Source: Sulfidibacterium sp964473895
Lineage (GTDB): Bacteria; Bacteroidota; Bacteroidia; Bacteroidales; F082
NCBI GenBank assembly: GCA_964473895.1
Contig: CAYYRE010000035.1
Span: 1 to 21,741 of the forward strand
Length of the DNA stretch: 21,741 nucleotides
Direction of reading: 5' to 3'
In this document: one piece after another, positions 6,529 to 14,345 of the stretch
How positions within the stretch are numbered: position 1 is the first letter of the stretch
How the letters are laid out: each line of letters opens with the position of its first letter
The notes under the pieces: generated by a model
Databases searched by the model: none
What the model was told of the DNA's origin: nothing
The model's input: the letters and a program-made list of their open reading frames with translations, nothing else
Position numbers and translations under genes: made by a program

Positions 6529-8376
6529 TTAGAACAAAACATTCTTAAACAACAAAACGATAACCACAAACACAATGGCGTAAAGCACATAAGTCTGCCC
6601 GTTGCCGGTATAGACCCTTCGCATAAACTGGAATAGGGATTCCAGCCCTTCGCCGATTTCGGTATAATACTTGTCAATTTGCCTCCGCATGGCAGGCGCT
6701 ACCGCCCGCAGGAAAGGCTGCATAAAGCCTATCGAGAAAGTAAAGTTTTCGTTTTCGCCAAGTACTTCGCCCGAACTGCTAATGTCTTTAGTCCCAACCT
6801 TACGGGTGTTTTTATAGCCTTTCCAGGTAAGGAAAATAGCAAAAAAGACAAAAATAGAAAGGATGTAGTAAAGTATGGGCTGCAAGACAACCTGATTACC
6901 CCATGAATTAAAAATGACAGAAGTTTCCCAAAGATGTTTATAGGTATCTATAAAGCCAAGGTCCACCAACCCGTTATTAATAGGTTTAAGAATAATCCCG
7001 GGAAACGTACCAAGGACAAACATAAAGGCGGCCATAATCAACATGGGAACAACCATAACGGCAGGGGCTTCTTTCACATGTTCCCACTCTTTTTCTTCCT
7101 GTCCGAGGAAAAAACCGAACAAAAACTTGTAACAATACAGGAAAGCGGCAGTACTGGAAAAGAAAATCACAATGACCAACAGATAATGGTTGCTGGTAAT
7201 GAGTGATTCGTAAAGCATCCATTTTCCCACAAAACCACCCAAAGGAGGAATTCCGGCCAAAGCAATAATGGCAAACAGCGCAGCCACAAAGGTCCAGGGC
7301 ATCTTGCGGATCAGACCGGTTACTTCTGTAAAGTTAGTGGTTCCGGTTTGTTTTTCCACAGCCCCGGTAACCATGAACAAAGTCCCTTTAAACAGCGCAT
7401 GCATCAAGGCCAGAAACAAACCGGCCAACATACCGAGTTCGGTGCCTATGGCAATTCCGGTAATGATATAACCCAGCTGGGCAACCGAAGAATAGGCCAA
7501 AAGTTTTTTGGCATCATCCTGTTTAATGGCCCACAAAGTACCGAGGGCGGCTGTAATACCGCCAAGCCAGGCAATCACTTCACGGAACCAAAATCCTTGC
7601 GGAATTTGGTTGACCATGGTCACCAAAACTATCACCATCCCGTAAACACCCATTTTGGACAAGGCACCGGAAAATACACTGGTATAAGCCATCGGAGCGT
7701 TGCTGTATGCTCCCGGGGCCCACACGTGCAAAGGCATCATGGCGGCTTTTACGCCGAAAGCCATCAAAAACAAAATGGGAATCCATATTTGCATGCTCAG
7801 ATTCATGTTGGGATAGGCATTGATCATTTGGCCGATGCTGAATGAACCGGTTACATGATGTACCATCACAATCGCCATCAACATGGCATACGCCCCAATG
7901 GCACTAAACACAAAATATTTTATTCCGATACGTTGGATATCATTTCCGCTATAGATGGTCATAAGATAAGAGGACCAGGTCATGATTTCCCAGAAAATAA
8001 AGAAAGAGATCAAATCGATGCTGAGCAATATCCCCATCATGGACATAATGCTCAGGATAAAGTTAAAATAAAAATAGCCGCGGCGTTCTTTGCCTTTCAT
8101 AAAGCCGACAGCATAAATGGCGGCCATGGAGCCCAAGCCGAGGACAATGAGCGAAAAGAGCCAGCTAAAATGGTTCAGCCCCCAATGCAATTGAATGCCT
8201 CCGAGTACCAGGCTGGCCGAATCGGCAATTTTTACGTTACTGAAAAACAATCCTGCCGGGACCAAAACAGAAGCAAGGAACAGCAGGTCCTGAAGCACTT
8301 TGCTCAGTTTTCCGGCAAAGTAGGTTAAAACCGCACCACCGAGAAAAACCAAAAATATTATATGTATCATTTCCAT
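6529..8376 (-). CDS. Large NuoL/MrpD-type antiporter subunit, second copy (MbsH'-like)
   Basis: This 615-residue membrane protein of the proton-conducting transporter family has a membrane core of about 14 helices and a C-terminal extension of about 130 residues. The ion-path residues are present: Glu130 (FFIFWE, helix 5), Lys210 (FGVKAAMMPLHVW, helix 7) and Lys241 (ALSKMGVYG, helix 8), with the signature KQDDAKKLLAYSS near 285-297. It should move H+ or Na+ when driven by the redox arm. The extension ends in another hydrophobic segment (about 595-614), recalling the lateral helix of NuoL and the extended pump of MBS. It lies 19 bases downstream of the other MrpD-like gene. Confidence 0.92.
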   Translation of the reverse strand: MEMIHIIFLVFLGGAVLTYFAGKLSKVLQDLLFLASVLVPAGLFFSNVKIADSASLVLGGIQLHWGLNHFSWLFSLIVLGLGSMAAIYAVGFMKGKERRGYFYFNFILSIMSMMGILLSIDLISFFIFWEIMTWSSYLMTIYSGNDIQRIGIKYFVFSAIGAYAMLMAIVMVHHVTGSFSIGQMINAYPNMNLSMQIWIPILFLMAFGVKAAMMPLHVWAPGAYSNAPMAYTSVFSGALSKMGVYGMVIVLVTMVNQIPQGFWFREVIAWLGGITAALGTLWAIKQDDAKKLLAYSSVAQLGYIITGIAIGTELGMLAGLFLALMHALFKGTLFMVTGAVEKQTGTTNFTEVTGLIRKMPWTFVAALFAIIALAGIPPLGGFVGKWMLYESLITSNHYLLVIVIFFSSTAAFLYCYKFLFGFFLGQEEKEWEHVKEAPAVMVVPMLIMAAFMFVLGTFPGIILKPINNGLVDLGFIDTYKHLWETSVIFNSWGNQVVLQPILYYILSIFVFFAIFLTWKGYKNTRKVGTKDISSSGEVLGENENFTFSIGFMQPFLRAVAPAMRRQIDKYYTEIGEGLESLFQFMRRVYTGNGQTYVLYAIVFVVIVLLFKNVLF

Positions 8377-8395
8377 AGTATTATCTTCTTTGCGG

Positions 8396-9877
8396 TTATT
8401 TTAATGAAAGAACATTATGAATATACTGGGTTTTATCCATCAAACTGGCAGAAGCTTTGTGCAGAACCCCCGTCACGGCATCGGGATAAAAACCAATGAC
8501 AAGGATAATAGCACCCAAGACAAGCATAACCATCAACGCGTTGACAGTGGGCCGTTGGGGTTGGATATTTTCTTCTTTTTTAAAGAAATAAACCCGGTTA
8601 ACCACCCGCAGGTAGTACACCAACTCAATGACACTCACAATCAGTACAAGGGCCATGATGAGGATCATATTACTGTCTGCAGCAGCAGTCATCACCGCCA
8701 GCTTACTCCAAAATCCGGCAAAAGGCGGTAACCCCACAATGGCAAAAGCGCCGAGTGCGAACAACAAGGAAGTAATGGGCAAGTATTTCGACATCCCGTT
8801 CACTTCGCTGATTTTTTTCTCCACAGAGTTATATGTCAGATAACTTCCCGAGAAGAAAAGCAGTGACTTAATAATGGCATGGTTCAGCATCAAAAACAAA
8901 GCGGCAAAGACCCCTTCTTTGGTACCGAACCCGAAAGCCACCAACACCAGCCCCATTTGGCCGATACTGGAATAAGCCAGCATGCGTTTGAGTTTTTCCT
9001 GACGAATAGCCGTTGTTTCAGCAATAATCAGGGTAATCATTCCGATAATGATCAGGAAATTGAAAGTCCCCGAAAGGTCGAAAATGGTATAGGTATAACG
9101 TATAATGGCATATACGGCGGCTTTCACTACAATACCGGCAAAAGCGGCACCTACCGGCCCGGGTGCTTCGGCATAAGCATCAGGCGCCCACCCGTTGAGC
9201 GGAAAAATCTCGGCTTCAATGCCAAGGGCCGTAACAAATAAAATGTAAGAAATAATTTTATACTCCGGTTTCATTCCGTGGATCCGGTTGGCAATGTCGG
9301 CCATGTTCAGCGTGCCGAGCTGCGAATAAATGATCATAATGGCCAACAACAGGAAAGTGGATGCAATGGAGCCCATCATCACATATTTAAATGAGGCTTC
9401 GGCACTGTTTCTTCCTTTGTAAAAAGCCGTTAAACCATAGGCTGAAATACTGGTAATTTCGATAAAGACGAACATATTGAAAATATCGCCCGTAAGTACA
9501 ATACCGACCGATCCGGTGATGAGCATCATCAGCATCAAAAAGTATTTCAGGGCAGGCTCGTAATCCACATTTCTTTTAAAGCGGTAGCTGTAAGCCCAGA
9601 CGAGCAGTCCCAAAAACTCCATCAGCACCACCAAAAATCCAGAGAAAGCACTGAATACCAGGTTAATCCCAATGGGGGGTACCCAACCGGCAATCACTTC
9701 AATGATGGGGCCGTGCACCAAAACATGGTCCAGCAGGTTCACAGACAATATCAACAAATAGGTGAGCACCAGTCCCGGCACAATCCTGACCAGTTCTTTC
9801 CATATCATCCCGAGCAGCGGAATTAAAAAGGCCGCCAAAAGGGGAATTGCTACAAATAATACCGGAGTTCCTACCAT
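8396..9877 (-). CDS. MrpD-like antiporter subunit, first copy (MbsH-like)
   Basis: This 493-residue homologue of MrpD/NuoN and MbhH has 14 predicted membrane helices. Helix 5 carries Glu140 (MFVFIE), and helix 8 carries Lys252 (VVKAAVY). The usual helix 7 lysine is Glu221 here (GIEAEIFPLNGW), with another acid at 223; the sister subunit keeps Lys at the same place. The quinone-pathway name NuoN would be misleading, since the Mrp-type neighbours place it in an Mrp/MBS complex. Its ATG overlaps the end of the MrpC-like gene by 7 bases, suggesting translational coupling. Confidence 0.92.
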   Translation of the reverse strand: MVGTPVLFVAIPLLAAFLIPLLGMIWKELVRIVPGLVLTYLLILSVNLLDHVLVHGPIIEVIAGWVPPIGINLVFSAFSGFLVVLMEFLGLLVWAYSYRFKRNVDYEPALKYFLMLMMLITGSVGIVLTGDIFNMFVFIEITSISAYGLTAFYKGRNSAEASFKYVMMGSIASTFLLLAIMIIYSQLGTLNMADIANRIHGMKPEYKIISYILFVTALGIEAEIFPLNGWAPDAYAEAPGPVGAAFAGIVVKAAVYAIIRYTYTIFDLSGTFNFLIIIGMITLIIAETTAIRQEKLKRMLAYSSIGQMGLVLVAFGFGTKEGVFAALFLMLNHAIIKSLLFFSGSYLTYNSVEKKISEVNGMSKYLPITSLLFALGAFAIVGLPPFAGFWSKLAVMTAAADSNMILIMALVLIVSVIELVYYLRVVNRVYFFKKEENIQPQRPTVNALMVMLVLGAIILVIGFYPDAVTGVLHKASASLMDKTQYIHNVLSLK

Positions 9878-10254
9878 TTTAAATTCTTTATTTCGTCAAT
9901 ATTTAAAGTACCATGATGTCTGTACAAGCGAATAACCAGCGCGAGGGCCACAGCCGTCACACCAAAGCCGATCACAATGGCGGTGAGCACAAGGGCTTGC
10001 GGTACCGGGTCGGTCATTTTACTCACCGTTTTGAAATTTTCCAAAAAACCCGGCGAAAAAATGGGGGCGGTTCCTCCTTTGTAATAACCCAAAGCCACAA
10101 TCAGCAGATTCAGTCCCGAATCGATCACCGAAAGTCCGATGACAATTTTTAACAACGACTTTTTCACCATGGCGCCGTAAAAGCCGATAAGCATCACCAG
10201 TACGGCGGTGCCGTAAACGGCGTAATCTAAGTAATGAAATAATGTATTATCCAT
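9871..10254 (-). CDS. MrpC/NuoK-like antiporter subunit (MbsG-like)
   Basis: This 127-residue protein has three membrane helices and belongs to the MnhC/NuoK family. Visible motifs are the helix 2 region (KIVIGLSVIDSGLNLLIVAL) and the following PVPQALVLTAIVIGF, which matches the family's DPLPQALVLTAIVI. I chose ATG 10254 (MDNTLFHYLDYAV) because upstream residues in the same frame are charged, unlike the family, and would overlap the previous gene by 80 bases. With this start it overlaps the MrpB-like gene by 8 bases and the MrpD-like gene by 7. It provides part of the membrane ion path next to the large antiporter subunits. Confidence 0.9.
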   Translation of the reverse strand: MDNTLFHYLDYAVYGTAVLVMLIGFYGAMVKKSLLKIVIGLSVIDSGLNLLIVALGYYKGGTAPIFSPGFLENFKTVSKMTDPVPQALVLTAIVIGFGVTAVALALVIRLYRHHGTLNIDEIKNLKW

Positions 10255-10963
10255 TTTTTTCGCCTTTTTCGTGTAAAACAGTATAAATAACACCGGTGAG
10301 TTCTGCTCCCACTTTAAAGCCGACGGCAATATAGATGATGGGGATCACGCCGCCGCTGAACAAGTTGTTCATCACACCGGAAGGGAGAAAATTCTGCAGG
10401 AAAGTCCCACCGTGCATAAAACCGAGCAAGCCGACGCCGGCAAAGGTAATCCCCGCCAACGACTCCACAACGGAAAGGGCAATATGGCTCACCGAGAAAT
10501 TTTCGTAAGCCAGCAACATGAGCAAAAAGCCGGTGGCAATAATCACACCCCCCTGAAAACCTCCGCCGGGCGACAGGTGACCGTGTATAAAAACATAAGC
10601 CCCGAGTAAAATAATGGCAGGGAAAAGCAGTTTGGAACCGGCGGTAACAATGCTGCTGGAATTGAACAACACCGACCGTTCCCCCACTTCATGCCGTTTT
10701 TTATACAACACACTACCTAAAACGGTGACGGCTAAAAAGAGCACGGTAACCTCTCCGAGGGTGTCAAATCCCCTGAAGTTTACCACAATGGAAGTAACCG
10801 TATTGGAAACCTTCAGCGGGTTCTGGGTTTTGGCAATGTAAATATCTTTTACCGGGGAAGTTCCTTTCATAAAAGGAGGTTGTCCGAAACCAATATCAAA
10901 GTACGTACCGGCAATGTAGTAGCCCATAGTGGCCAACAGAAGTATGACGATAACTTTTTTCAT
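10247..10963 (-). CDS. Fused MrpA C-terminal-like/MrpB-like antiporter subunit (MbsE-like)
   Basis: This 238-residue membrane protein has two parts. Residues about 1-90 resemble the MrpA tail (MbhE), with NFRGFDTLGEV (62-72) before a membrane helix. Residues about 108-235 are an MnhB domain with HGHLSPGGGFQGGV (127-140). In many Mrp loci and in MBH these parts lie on separate proteins; the joined form gives 13 subunits in the complex, the count I recall for MBS. Its start overlaps the DUF4040 gene by ATGA, typical of coupled translation. It is expected to form the outer, antiporter end of the membrane arm. Confidence 0.88.
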   Translation of the reverse strand: MKKVIVILLLATMGYYIAGTYFDIGFGQPPFMKGTSPVKDIYIAKTQNPLKVSNTVTSIVVNFRGFDTLGEVTVLFLAVTVLGSVLYKKRHEVGERSVLFNSSSIVTAGSKLLFPAIILLGAYVFIHGHLSPGGGFQGGVIIATGFLLMLLAYENFSVSHIALSVVESLAGITFAGVGLLGFMHGGTFLQNFLPSGVMNNLFSGGVIPIIYIAVGFKVGAELTGVIYTVLHEKGEKNG

Positions 10964-11244
10964 TTCACTGCGGATTTAAATTTTTCTTTCTTGTCGGATT
11001 CATCCTCCATGCGCACGGTATTGCGGATGGTAATGACGAAAATAATCGTTGTCAGTGCCACGCCAATGGCAGCTTCGGTCAATGCCACATCGGGTGCCTG
11101 GAGCAGGTAATACAAAATGGAAAGAATCAAACTAATGATTCCGGTAGCCATAACGGCATACAACAAATCCTTTTGTATGATGGAATACACCGAAGCGGCA
11201 ATCATCAACAGAAGCAAAACGGATATCAAAATGAAATAGATCAT
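10960..11244 (-). CDS. DUF4040/MbhD-like antiporter subunit
   Basis: This 94-residue protein has three hydrophobic segments and a charged tail. It carries the QAPDVALTEAAIG motif (about residues 49-61) of the DUF4040 module, which is part of MrpA in classical antiporters and a separate subunit in MBH/MBS (MbhD/MbsD). The acids in this motif belong to the ion path in structural work on relatives. It overlaps by 4 bases (ATGA) with the genes on both sides. Confusion with NuoJ is possible, since the two are related in fold and position. Confidence 0.88.
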   Translation of the reverse strand: MIYFILISVLLLLMIAASVYSIIQKDLLYAVMATGIISLILSILYYLLQAPDVALTEAAIGVALTTIIFVITIRNTVRMEDESDKKEKFKSAVK

Positions 11245-11606
11245 GCTTTGTCCTCCTTTTCTTTTGTGTGGGGAACGACTTCCTGATAGGCGTCCATCTT
11301 TTCCTTGTCTTCACTTTTAATGTAAGGATAATGTCCACGGCGGTAATTGGCACGAGCCAGTGCATGGGAACTGATGGGGTTGGAATAGGCAATAAAAATA
11401 ATAATAATCAATGCTTTCCAAATCCATGCCGGTTCCAAAACACCCACGCCGAGTACTAAACTCATTCCACCCAAAGTGGTGGCTTTTGTTCCCGCTTGCA
11501 GACGGTTGTAAGTATCGGGCATACGGTAAATTCCCAGCCCTCCGAGAAACAAAAAGACACTCCCGACAATGAGCAGTATCCCTCCGATAATTTCCAAAAT
11601 ACTCAT
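11241..11606 (-). CDS. MrpG-like antiporter subunit (MbsC-like)
   Basis: This 121-residue protein of the MnhG/PhaG family has three membrane helices in residues 1-80, with the signature GIYRMPDTYNRLQAGTKATTLGG (residues 25-47; compare RFPDxYxRLHAxxKxxTLG), and a hydrophilic charged tail (about residues 88-121) not needed for recognition. It is an accessory Mrp subunit. Four-base overlaps on both sides link it to the DUF4040 gene and the MrpF-like gene. Confidence 0.9.
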   Translation of the reverse strand: MSILEIIGGILLIVGSVFLFLGGLGIYRMPDTYNRLQAGTKATTLGGMSLVLGVGVLEPAWIWKALIIIIFIAYSNPISSHALARANYRRGHYPYIKSEDKEKMDAYQEVVPHTKEKEDKA

Positions 11607-11860
11607 AAGGCGCCCTCCAAATATCTTGCTATGACAATGACACCAATAAAACCGAGAACGGCATATACCAGTGCCACATCAACATAAATAAAACGTTCGA
11701 ACATATATCCGACCAAAACCAGGGCGGCCACCCCAATGGTGGTCAGCGTATCCATGGCTACCGTACGGTCGGCGGCCGTCGGGCCTTTCACAAACCGTAT
11801 GGCCGAGAAAATCATCCCCAAAGCCATAAGTGATAGTGCGATATAAATGATATAGGTCAT
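11603..11860 (-). CDS. MrpF-like antiporter subunit (MbsB-like)
   Basis: This 85-residue protein of the MnhF/PhaF family has three membrane helices. The family motif GPTAADRTVAMD (about residues 26-37) is clear, followed by a second helix and the DVALVYAVLGFIG segment. It is a small membrane subunit of the Mrp module. It starts 2 bases after the MrpE-like gene ends and overlaps the MrpG-like gene by 4 bases. Confidence 0.9.
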   Translation of the reverse strand: MTYIIYIALSLMALGMIFSAIRFVKGPTAADRTVAMDTLTTIGVAALVLVGYMFERFIYVDVALVYAVLGFIGVIVIARYLEGAL

Positions 11861-11862
11861 AA

Positions 11863-12375
11863 TTAAAAGATTTTTAACAGAACTTTTTCAAAAGGTTCGG
11901 CAATGATTTTAAAAGCTTCTTCCGGGTCGGTGGTTTCCACATCAATCCAATGGATGTAAAAAGTATCGCCCACCACATCCACCGAAAGTGTTCCCGGTGT
12001 CAGCGTGATACTGTTGGCCAAAACCATTTTCGAATAATTCGTTTTCAGTTTTGTTTTGAATTTGACAATACCGGGATTGATGGGAAGTGATGGCGAAATG
12101 ACCCTGCGTGCCACATCAAAGTTGGCTATAATCAAAGCTTTCAGAAAAACAAAAAAGTACCATATCATCCAGAATATCTTCACCGGATTAAAAATGGAAA
12201 TAGTACAGCAGGTAAACAGACGGATGCTGAGCAGCGAAATAATCATGGTCAGAACAGCACCAATGAGCACCTCCTGCCAAAACAGGGTACTGGTAAACAT
12301 GAGCCATACCAAAAACAAAAGAACCCAGTTGACAATAAACCTTCCCAGCTTTTGATTGAATGTTAAACTTTGCAT
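11863..12375 (-). CDS. MrpE-like antiporter subunit (MbsA-like)
   Basis: This 170-residue protein of the MnhE family has two to three N-terminal hydrophobic segments (about residues 13-90) and a soluble domain with the family's LANSITLTPGTLSVDV (about 119-134) and the IHWIDV segment. It is the first subunit gene of the complex in transcription order, as in mbx/mbs operons. The ATG at 12375 fits the family length of about 160-170 residues. It lies 17 bases downstream of the DHOD-like gene, close enough for one transcript. Confidence 0.9.
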   Translation of the reverse strand: MQSLTFNQKLGRFIVNWVLLFLVWLMFTSTLFWQEVLIGAVLTMIISLLSIRLFTCCTISIFNPVKIFWMIWYFFVFLKALIIANFDVARRVISPSLPINPGIVKFKTKLKTNYSKMVLANSITLTPGTLSVDVVGDTFYIHWIDVETTDPEEAFKIIAEPFEKVLLKIF

Positions 12376-12392
12376 AATCGATTTTTTTAGGG

Positions 12393-13391
12393 TTATCCCA
12401 GATCGTATTTTTTTCCTTCGAAATATCTCATAAACTGGACACGTTCGTATTCGGCCGGATTCGGACTGTTGACCTGGCTCATTTTACCGCGGAAGTCATC
12501 CAATTTATCAAATCCGTGTTTTTCCATCCAGGCTTTCACCTCTTGGAGCATATCCGAAACATATTCAATGCCGTTTTTATACAGCGAGGAAACCACCTGT
12601 ACAGCATCGGCACCTGCCAACACTTCTTTGATAACCGAAGCCCCGTCGTGTACACCGGTGGAGGCAATCAAATCGCACCCCATACGGCCCGATAAAATGG
12701 ACATCCAGCGCAACGAAATGGCGAGGTCGGACGAACGGCTCAGCACATTGGAAGGGATTACTTTGAAATTGTCAATGTCGAAATCGGGGTGAAAAAACCG
12801 GTTGAACAGCACCACACCATCCACGCCGCTTTCGGAAACACGTTTCACAAAAGCAGCGAGGTCGGCAAAGTAGTAGCTCAATTTGGCCGCCACCGGAATA
12901 GAAACCGCCGCTTTGATTTTTTTCAGGATGCTGAGGTAAGTATCCTCTATGTCGTTGCAATTTTTAGTAAAGTCGGAAGGCAGGATAAACAGGTTGATCT
13001 CAAGGGCATCGGCTCCGGCCTCTTCGATTTTTTTGGCAAAAAAGCTCCATTCCCATGAACTGACACAGTTGATGCTGGCAATTACAGGGATTTTCACCTC
13101 TTTTTTCGCTTCCCGGATCAAGGAAAGGTATTTCTTGATGTTGTCGTCTTTGATCTTGTAATCGTAATAATCGAGAAAGCGGACATCAGGAAATTCCTGG
13201 TCTTTTTCCTTTTCAAGAATGCTACGGTATTCGTTGTAGATCTCTTCTTCAAAAATGGATTTTAACACCACAGCACCGGCACCGCTGTTCTCAATCTTTT
13301 TCAGATTGGCCACCGAGGCTGTCAGGCTGGAACTTCCCACAACCACCGGGGATTTGAGTTTCATTCCTAAATAACTGACTGATAAGTCCAT
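12393..13391 (-). CDS. Dihydroorotate dehydrogenase-like FMN protein lacking the catalytic motif
   Basis: This 332-residue TIM-barrel protein of the PyrD superfamily starts at ATG 13391 (MDLSVSYLGMKLKSPVVVG); the frame extends 60 bases further, but that stretch is unlike the family. FMN-site segments are present: VVLKSI near residue 40, PVIASINC, PVAAKLS with a Lys, and the phosphate loop STGVHDG followed by GADAVQVVSSLY. The class 1 catalytic loop NxSCPN is replaced by INLFILPSD, so the cysteine base is missing and true dihydroorotate oxidation is doubtful. Such proteins are usually annotated 'dihydroorotate dehydrogenase-like', and I recall some beside pyruvate:ferredoxin oxidoreductase genes. 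Heading this operon, it may be a redox partner or regulator of the complex; that is inference. Confidence 0.82.
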   Translation of the reverse strand: MDLSVSYLGMKLKSPVVVGSSSLTASVANLKKIENSGAGAVVLKSIFEEEIYNEYRSILEKEKDQEFPDVRFLDYYDYKIKDDNIKKYLSLIREAKKEVKIPVIASINCVSSWEWSFFAKKIEEAGADALEINLFILPSDFTKNCNDIEDTYLSILKKIKAAVSIPVAAKLSYYFADLAAFVKRVSESGVDGVVLFNRFFHPDFDIDNFKVIPSNVLSRSSDLAISLRWMSILSGRMGCDLIASTGVHDGASVIKEVLAGADAVQVVSSLYKNGIEYVSDMLQEVKAWMEKHGFDKLDDFRGKMSQVNSPNPAEYERVQFMRYFEGKKYDLG

Positions 13392-13787
13392 AACGTACGT
13401 TTTTGTGTTACTACTCTTTAAAGATTTCGGCAAAAATATAGAAAATGACATGATATAAGTTTCCCCTTTATATGTTGCCGGCTAATTTATCATTGGTATA
13501 AATAAATGTCTAATTGTGAACGACTTAACAACATTTTTCACAGCTGAATTTATACGGAATGTTATCATTTATCAATCAACACTTTAAAACAAGAAAAACG
13601 AGCCGTTACGGAGCGCGTTATATTGGATAAAAATCCGAAATTGTTAATATTTTGAACCTTTATAAATTACCATACGATACCGGCCTAATCACAACCAACC
13701 GATGCACGGCACACATTCCTGTCGAGACTAAAATTTTCAAAGGAAGCCACCTCAACACATTTTTTCTTATTTTTACAAGAAAAAAAG
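13392..13787. other. Gene-free divergent promoter region between the redox operon and the HdeD-like gene
   Basis: These 396 bases are AT-rich and hold no plausible coding frame, RNA gene or long repeat that I can see. The leftward operon and the rightward hdeD-like gene both start from here. A 10-base palindrome, AACGTACGTT (13392-13401), directly abuts the ATG of the DHOD-like gene. A -7-like box lies at 13431-13438 on the - strand. The + gene is preceded by A-rich sequence (AAGAAAAAAAG) in place of a Shine-Dalgarno site, as is usual in Bacteroidota. Confidence 0.6.
13431..13438 (-). promoter_or_regulatory. Possible -7 promoter element of the 14-gene operon
   Basis: On the - strand this reads TATTTTTG, a match to the Bacteroidota -7 consensus TAnnTTTG. 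It would give a transcript starting a few bases downstream, with a leader of about 30-40 bases before ATG 13391. I see no good TTTG -33 box at the usual spacing, so the call is weak. Confidence 0.3.
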
Positions 13788-14336
13788 ATGCAAACAGACA
13801 TTTCAAAACGTTGGGCTACTTTGGCTGTTAACGGCGCCATAGCCATCATTTTCGGGGTCTTGGCCATTTTTGTCCCCGGCCCTACCCTTATCACCATTGT
13901 TACCTACTTCGGTATTGTGATCCTGCTGCTCGGCATCGCCATGTTGGTGGGGGTCATCCTGAACATTCGCAACGGGCTGGGTTACGGTACCGATCTGGCG
14001 GAAGCCATTATTTTAATTGTAGTGGGTGTTTTGCTCACCTTTTACACGCAGCAGTCGTTAAAAGTTTTTGTTGTTGTCATTGGCAGTTGGGCCATTCTCA
14101 TAGGCTTGCTGCAACTTTTCTTTGCTTTTAAAGTTTCTCCGGAACTCAACGGCAAAAATACTTTGCTTATAAACGGAGGACTAACGCTGTTGTTCGGTAT
14201 TATTTTGTTTTTCAACCCTTTTCAGGCGGCGGTATTTGTTTTGGTGCTCACAGGTATTCTTTCCATTGCCATTGGCATCATACTGGTTGTGATGGCCATG
14301 AAAATGAAAAACTTTTTCAAACAAATGGGTATTTGA
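13788..14336 (+). CDS. HdeD/DUF308 family membrane protein
   Basis: This 182-residue protein is almost entirely membrane-embedded, with six hydrophobic segments arranged as repeated pairs and glycine-rich turns (IIFGVLAIFVPGPT near 19-32, LLFGIILFFNPFQ near 135-147). This is the HdeD/DUF308 pattern. E. coli HdeD is linked to acid resistance at high density, but most members have no proven function. There is no signal peptide beyond the first helix. The ATG follows an A-rich leader. The gene converges on the AlbA_2 gene with 9 bases between the stops; a weak 6-bp inverted repeat (14325-14330 and 14341-14346) spans this junction. Confidence 0.85.
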   Translation: MQTDISKRWATLAVNGAIAIIFGVLAIFVPGPTLITIVTYFGIVILLLGIAMLVGVILNIRNGLGYGTDLAEAIILIVVGVLLTFYTQQSLKVFVVVIGSWAILIGLLQLFFAFKVSPELNGKNTLLINGGLTLLFGIILFFNPFQAAVFVLVLTGILSIAIGIILVVMAMKMKNFFKQMGI

Positions 14337-14345
14337 TGCCACCCA

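Noticed and set aside
3357..12375. Annotation as ordinary NADH:quinone oxidoreductase (complex I).
   Set aside because: NuoEFG, NuoA and NuoJ-type genes are absent, Mrp subunits E, F, G and B are present, and the NuoB- and NuoD-like cysteine patterns differ from complex I.
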